Assembly (NCBI GenBank): GCA_023264075.1
Contig: JALQTG010000200.1
Coordinates: forward strand, 1-7,750
Length of the DNA stretch: 7,750 nt
Direction of reading: 5' to 3'
Source: Crocinitomicaceae bacterium
GTDB taxonomy: Bacteria > Bacteroidota > Bacteroidia > Flavobacteriales_D > Crocinitomicaceae
The notes under the pieces are model-generated. The model was not told the origin of the DNA. It worked only from the letters and a program-made list of their open reading frames with translations, and ran no database searches. This document shows, piece after piece, positions 4,907 through 7,750 of this stretch (its first letter is position 1; each line of letters begins with the position of its first letter). Made by a program: the position numbers and the translations under genes.

Positions 4907-7354
4907 TCACACGATATCCACTGCATCTTTTACCTTTTCGCGTGTTATGGCAATATCTAAAACTTGCTTCATCGTGTCCACATAATGAAAATGTAACCCG
5001 TTCAAGTATTCGGGTGTAATTTCTTCGATGTCCGCTCGATTTTTCGAACACAAAATAATTTCCTTTATTTTCGCACGCTTGGCGGCTAATACTTTTTCTT
5101 TGATACCTCCTACGGGCAACACCTCTCCACGCAATGTAATCTCCCCTGTCATCGCAAGGTTCTTCTTGACTTTTTGCTGCGTAAAAACAGACGCTAATGA
5201 AGTCAGCATAGTTATCCCTGCAGAAGGTCCATCTTTAGGGGTAGCTCCTTCTGGCACATGAACGTGTACGTTGTAACGATCAAATACTTCTTGATCTAAC
5301 TGAAACCAATGGGCATGTGCACGCAAATATTGTAAGGCGATGACTGCAGATTCTTTCATTACATCCCCCAGATTCCCTGTCAACGTTAGTTTACCTTTAC
5401 CCTTTGCCAAAGATGATTCAATGAAAAGAATATCCCCTCCCATTGAGGTCCACGCTAACCCTGTAACTACTCCAGCGATATCATTATTGATGTATTGCGT
5501 TTTCTTTCTTCCTGGGCCAAGTATTTTTTGCAAGTCACTTTTAGATAACGTTGAACTTGCTTCTTCCTCCATCGCTATTTGACGCGCTCTATTCCTTACA
5601 ACCTTTGCAATTCGCTTATCTAATCCGCGAACACCTGATTCACGTGTATACTCCTCTACAACCGTCTCTAAAACGGATTTCGCTATACTTAGGTCTTTTT
5701 TGGCAATTCCGTGCTCTTCTATCTGCTTTGGAAGCAAATGACGTTTTGCAATTTCTATTTTCTCCTCTAATGTATATCCGTTCACTTCAATGATTTCCAT
5801 TCGATCGCGCAACGCCGGTTGAATCGTGCTCAAATCGTTGGCCGTAGCAATAAACAAAACCTTTGAAAGGTCAAATTCAGTTTCGATGTAATTATCATAA
5901 AAGGCATTGTTTTGAGCAGGATCGAGCACCTCCAACAACGCACTCGATGGATCACCATGATTGGACCTTCCGAGTTTATCAATTTCATCTAATACAAAAA
6001 CAGGATTCGCTGATTTGGATTTCTTGATATTCTGCATGATTCTTCCCGGCATGGCCCCAATGTATGTCTTGCGGTGCCCACGAATTTCGCTTTCGTCGTG
6101 TAGTCCACCGAGTGACATTCGGACATATTCACGGCCTAATGCTTCTGCAATTGACTTCCCTAAAGAGGTCTTCCCTACTCCAGGAGGCCCATAAAAACAT
6201 AAGATGGGCGATTTCATGTCTCCTTTTAACTTCAAAACAGCCAAGTATTCGAGAATTCGCTTTTTTACCGTCTCGAGTCCGTAATGATCCCGCGCCAATA
6301 TCTTTTCAGCCCGCTTTAAATCTAATTTATCCTTTGTAAATTCACCCCAAGGCAAGTCTAACAAAAGGTCTAAGTAGTTCAATTGAACAGTATATTCAGC
6401 ACCTTGAGGATTCATGCGCTGCAAACGATCCAATTCTTTGGAAAACAACTTTTCCACATCCTTGTTCCATTTTTTCGATTTCGCGCGGTTACGCAGTTCT
6501 CGCACATCCTGTTCTTGAGGACTTCCACCTAACTCCTCTTGAATAGTTTTCATTTGCTGATGGAGAAAATATTCGCGCTGTTGTTTATCGATATCGGTTT
6601 TTACACGTGTCTGAATCTCATTACGCATGGCCAATTGTTGCGCCTCGATGGTGAGGTGTTGCAACAAATCCATGGAGCGCTTAATGAGGTCCATTTCCTC
6701 TAATAAAGATTGCTTCTTTTTCACATCGGCATTCATATTCGAAGAAATGAAATTGATTAAAAAGGTAGGGCTATCGATATTCTTAATTGCGAATTGAGCT
6801 TCAGTAGGAATGTTCGGAGAGTCGCGGATGATATTTAAGGCCAATTCCTTCATTGAGTCAATGATGGCTTTGAATTCCTTATCCTTTTTAGGGGCTTTGG
6901 ATTCCTTGAAAAAACGCACTTCAGCTTTCATAAACGGCTCACTTTGTGTGGGCTGAACAATCTCAAACCGTCGTTTACCTTGAATAATCACCGTAGTACT
7001 GCCATCAGGCATTTTCAACATCCGCACAATTTGAGCGACAGTTCCAATCGTATGTACATCAGAAAATTCTGGTTCTTCGACCTCTTGGTTCTTTTGAGCG
7101 ATCACACCTATGATACGATCCTCTTTATTCGCTTTTTGAACCAATTTAATTGATTTATCCCTTCCAACTGTAATCGGAATCACTACACCTGGAAACAGCA
7201 CATTGTTTCGTAGCGGAAGAATAGGTATTTCAGCTGGAAACTCTGCATTATTCATAGTCTCCTCTTCCTCTGGTGTAATCAACGGAATAAAGTCCGCATC
7301 ACCGTCCATCGGTACGTTAAATTCTAATATGCTATCGTCAAATAATTCGCTCAT
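4907..7354 (-). CDS. lon: ATP-dependent protease Lon (LonA type)
   Basis: Lon is a homohexameric cytosolic AAA+ serine protease that unfolds and degrades damaged and regulatory proteins. All LonA parts are present in 815 residues. An acidic N-terminal extension (1-40) leads into the substrate-binding N-domain starting IPILPLRNNVLFPG (43-56), followed by a helical, coiled-coil region (about 215-315). The AAA+ module has Walker A GPPGVGKT (389-396), Walker B VFVLDEID (452-459), sensor-1 Asn506, arginine finger Arg518 (DRME) and sensor-2 Arg576 (SGVRGLDKRI). The protease domain has catalytic Ser711 in PKDGPSAG (706-713) and Lys754 in GGIKEK (749-754), 43 residues apart as in E. coli Lon. The final residues are intact. 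The ATG at 7354 is preceded by a purine-rich stretch, the best ribosome-binding candidate in the window. A 119-aa membrane protein gene follows 53 nt downstream. Confidence 0.98.
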   Translation of the reverse strand: MSELFDDSILEFNVPMDGDADFIPLITPEEEETMNNAEFPAEIPILPLRNNVLFPGVVIPITVGRDKSIKLVQKANKEDRIIGVIAQKNQEVEEPEFSDVHTIGTVAQIVRMLKMPDGSTTVIIQGKRRFEIVQPTQSEPFMKAEVRFFKESKAPKKDKEFKAIIDSMKELALNIIRDSPNIPTEAQFAIKNIDSPTFLINFISSNMNADVKKKQSLLEEMDLIKRSMDLLQHLTIEAQQLAMRNEIQTRVKTDIDKQQREYFLHQQMKTIQEELGGSPQEQDVRELRNRAKSKKWNKDVEKLFSKELDRLQRMNPQGAEYTVQLNYLDLLLDLPWGEFTKDKLDLKRAEKILARDHYGLETVKKRILEYLAVLKLKGDMKSPILCFYGPPGVGKTSLGKSIAEALGREYVRMSLGGLHDESEIRGHRKTYIGAMPGRIMQNIKKSKSANPVFVLDEIDKLGRSNHGDPSSALLEVLDPAQNNAFYDNYIETEFDLSKVLFIATANDLSTIQPALRDRMEIIEVNGYTLEEKIEIAKRHLLPKQIEEHGIAKKDLSIAKSVLETVVEEYTRESGVRGLDKRIAKVVRNRARQIAMEEEASSTLSKSDLQKILGPGRKKTQYINNDIAGVVTGLAWTSMGGDILFIESSLAKGKGKLTLTGNLGDVMKESAVIALQYLRAHAHWFQLDQEVFDRYNVHVHVPEGATPKDGPSAGITMLTSLASVFTQQKVKKNLAMTGEITLRGEVLPVGGIKEKVLAAKRAKIKEIILCSKNRADIEEITPEYLNGLHFHYVDTMKQVLDIAITREKVKDAVDIV

Positions 7355-7493
7355 GTGTTCTTTCTTTACGTCAATCTGTCAGTTTTCTGCCCTTCGATTC
7401 TTGAAACCACTTCCTTCAGGGCGTTCAAATTTGAAGAATGTTATTTCGACAAGCACTGTGCCATTTCACAAAATCGGAATTTATGTCGCATTC
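7355..7493 (-). promoter_or_regulatory. Upstream region of lon: candidate promoter, palindrome and leader
   Basis: This 139-nt gap holds no convincing gene. On the minus strand, TTG (7452-7450) is followed 16 nt later by CAAATTTG (7433-7426), one mismatch from TAnnTTTG. A promoter here would give a leader of roughly 65-70 nt. CAAATTTG is the core of the perfect 12-bp palindrome TTCAAATTTGAA at 7424-7435. Within the leader, GCCCT and AGGGC could pair across about 24 nt (forward-strand arms near 7389-7393 and 7418-7422). Nearer the ATG is a doubled TGAC (CTGACAGATTGACG, minus strand, about 7369-7382). No CIRCE-type operator is visible. Any heat-shock control is inference. Confidence 0.35.
7358..7367 (-). 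promoter_or_regulatory. Purine-rich ribosome-binding region of lon
   Basis: On the minus strand AAAGAAAGAA ends three bases before the lon ATG. It is not a strict Shine-Dalgarno sequence. Neighbouring genes lack any such purine run at their starts, and A-rich leaders favour translation in Bacteroidota. It supports the start chosen for lon. Confidence 0.45.
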
Positions 7494-7673
7494 CTATAAT
7501 TCCTTTAGCGCAAAAGAGGTTCTTCCCACACTGATGCGCGTCGCATCAATCGCTTTATTCAATCGATCTATTACGATTTTTGCTTCTTCCCGCGACAAAT
7601 ATGTTCCCGCCAATTCATTGAGTTCTTTTTTCAAACTTAACAGTACTGCTCTACTCCTGTAAGCGCTTAACAA
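7494..7673 (-). CDS. Possible small gene (59 aa), TTG start, function unknown
   Basis: The minus strand is open from a TTG at 7673-7671 to TAG at 7496-7494. A second TTG at 7634-7632 would give 46 residues beginning (M)KKELNELAGTYLSREEAK. The product looks coding: charged and amphipathic helical segments, SLKKELNELAGTYLSREEAK then IVIDRLNKAIDATRIS, ending VGRTSFALKEL, with no low-complexity bias. The opposite strand reads as a Ser/Phe/Leu-rich shadow, which also favours the minus strand. No ATG or GTG lies in frame before the stop at 7688-7686, so it needs a TTG start or is the relic of a broken gene. It lies 139 nt upstream of lon on the same strand and could be in its operon. A 7/8 promoter match, TATCTTTA, lies upstream at 7731-7738. 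I recognise no family. Confidence 0.4.
   Translation of the reverse strand: MLSAYRSRAVLLSLKKELNELAGTYLSREEAKIVIDRLNKAIDATRISVGRTSFALKEL
7532..7548. repeat. Short perfect inverted repeat (7-bp arms, 3-nt loop)
   Basis: TGATGCG-CGT-CGCATCA is a perfect hairpin-forming inverted repeat, GC-rich against AT-rich surroundings. It lies inside the candidate small ORF, over its DATRIS codons. No T-run follows on either strand, so it is not an intrinsic terminator. It may be chance or a binding site. Confidence 0.35.
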
Positions 7674-7714
7674 TTCATTTTTAGGGTTAAGTTACAACTC
7701 ACATAAATTCTAAT

Positions 7715-7750
7715 ATGGAAATGCAGGATATAAAGATAGCGTTGATTAAT
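7715..7750 (+). CDS. First 12 codons of a plus-strand gene running off the right edge
   Basis: An ATG at 7715 (or in frame at 7721) opens MEMQDIKIALIN and continues past the window. The segment DIKIALIN looks like the first beta strand of an alpha/beta enzyme. Carbon-nitrogen hydrolases (nitrilase superfamily) often begin in a similar way, but response regulators and other folds do too, so I assign no function. The start is divergent from the small minus-strand ORF, with 41 nt between them. No exact TAnnTTTG precedes it in the visible sequence, and there is no Shine-Dalgarno sequence. Confidence 0.5.
   Translation, partial: MEMQDIKIALIN

Noticed and set aside
4866..5051. Minus-strand 61-residue frame at the end of lon
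   Set aside because: It overlaps the conserved end of the lon protease domain in another frame, and its composition is not protein-like.
7445..7495. Short 16-codon minus-strand ORF beginning MRHKFRF, just downstream of the small ORF upstream of lon
   Set aside because: Too short, with no ribosome-binding site, and it stops in the middle of the lon promoter region.
7203..7499. Plus-strand 98-residue open frame overlapping the lon start
   Set aside because: More than half lies antisense to the lon N-terminus, and the rest covers the lon promoter region. Composition is Ser-rich, as expected of a shadow.
7438..7662. Plus-strand 74-residue open frame upstream of lon
   Set aside because: It is Ser/Phe/Leu-rich, lacks a plausible domain, and is antisense to the more coding-like minus-strand ORF; it looks like a shadow.
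1..7750. Possible novel defence, mobile or biosynthetic system
   Set aside because: All long genes are recognisable housekeeping families or short membrane proteins. There is no repeat array, integrase, transposase, toxin-antitoxin pair or compositional break.

Overview
The window reads as an ordinary, densely packed chromosomal segment of a member of Bacteroidota, most likely a flavobacterium-like organism. Three things point there. A DUF4293 membrane protein, a family largely confined to this phylum, sits directly upstream of a Uup-like ABC-F ATPase. Several intergenic regions carry exact matches to the phylum's -7 promoter element TAnnTTTG. The genes have almost no Shine-Dalgarno sequences. 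I see no rRNA, tRNA, CRISPR array, insertion sequence, phage gene or defence system, and no non-genic stretch longer than 300 bases. The longest gap is 139 nt, upstream of lon.

Layout, left to right. A minus-strand gene for an exported protein runs off the left edge (1-164). Divergent from it is 5-formyltetrahydrofolate cyclo-ligase (281-850, +), whose last bases overlap a 50-codon ORF for a two-helix membrane peptide (843-995, +). Facing it after only 4 nt is a minus-strand pair: a DUF4293 membrane protein (2892-3464) coupled by a one-base stop/start overlap to a 630-residue Uup-like ABC-F ATPase (1000-2892). Divergent from that pair is miaA (3589-4497, +), the tRNA A37 dimethylallyltransferase. 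It ends in a shared TTAA with the stop codon of a small, unrecognised membrane protein (4494-4853, -). That protein lies 53 nt downstream of lon (4907-7354, -), the ATP-dependent protease, and is probably co-transcribed with it. Upstream of lon are a leader with a 12-bp palindrome, a coding-like but ATG-less 59-codon minus-strand ORF (7494-7673), and the first 12 codons of a plus-strand gene leaving the right edge (7715-7750).

The recognisable genes are housekeeping: folate salvage, ribosome-associated ATPase, tRNA modification and protein quality control. They share no single pathway, and I see no evidence of an undescribed system. The points worth a second look are small. They are two short ORFs that length-filtered annotation could miss, the start codons of miaA and the DUF4293 gene as judged against promoter elements, convergent gene ends with no room for terminators, and possible regulatory structure ahead of lon.
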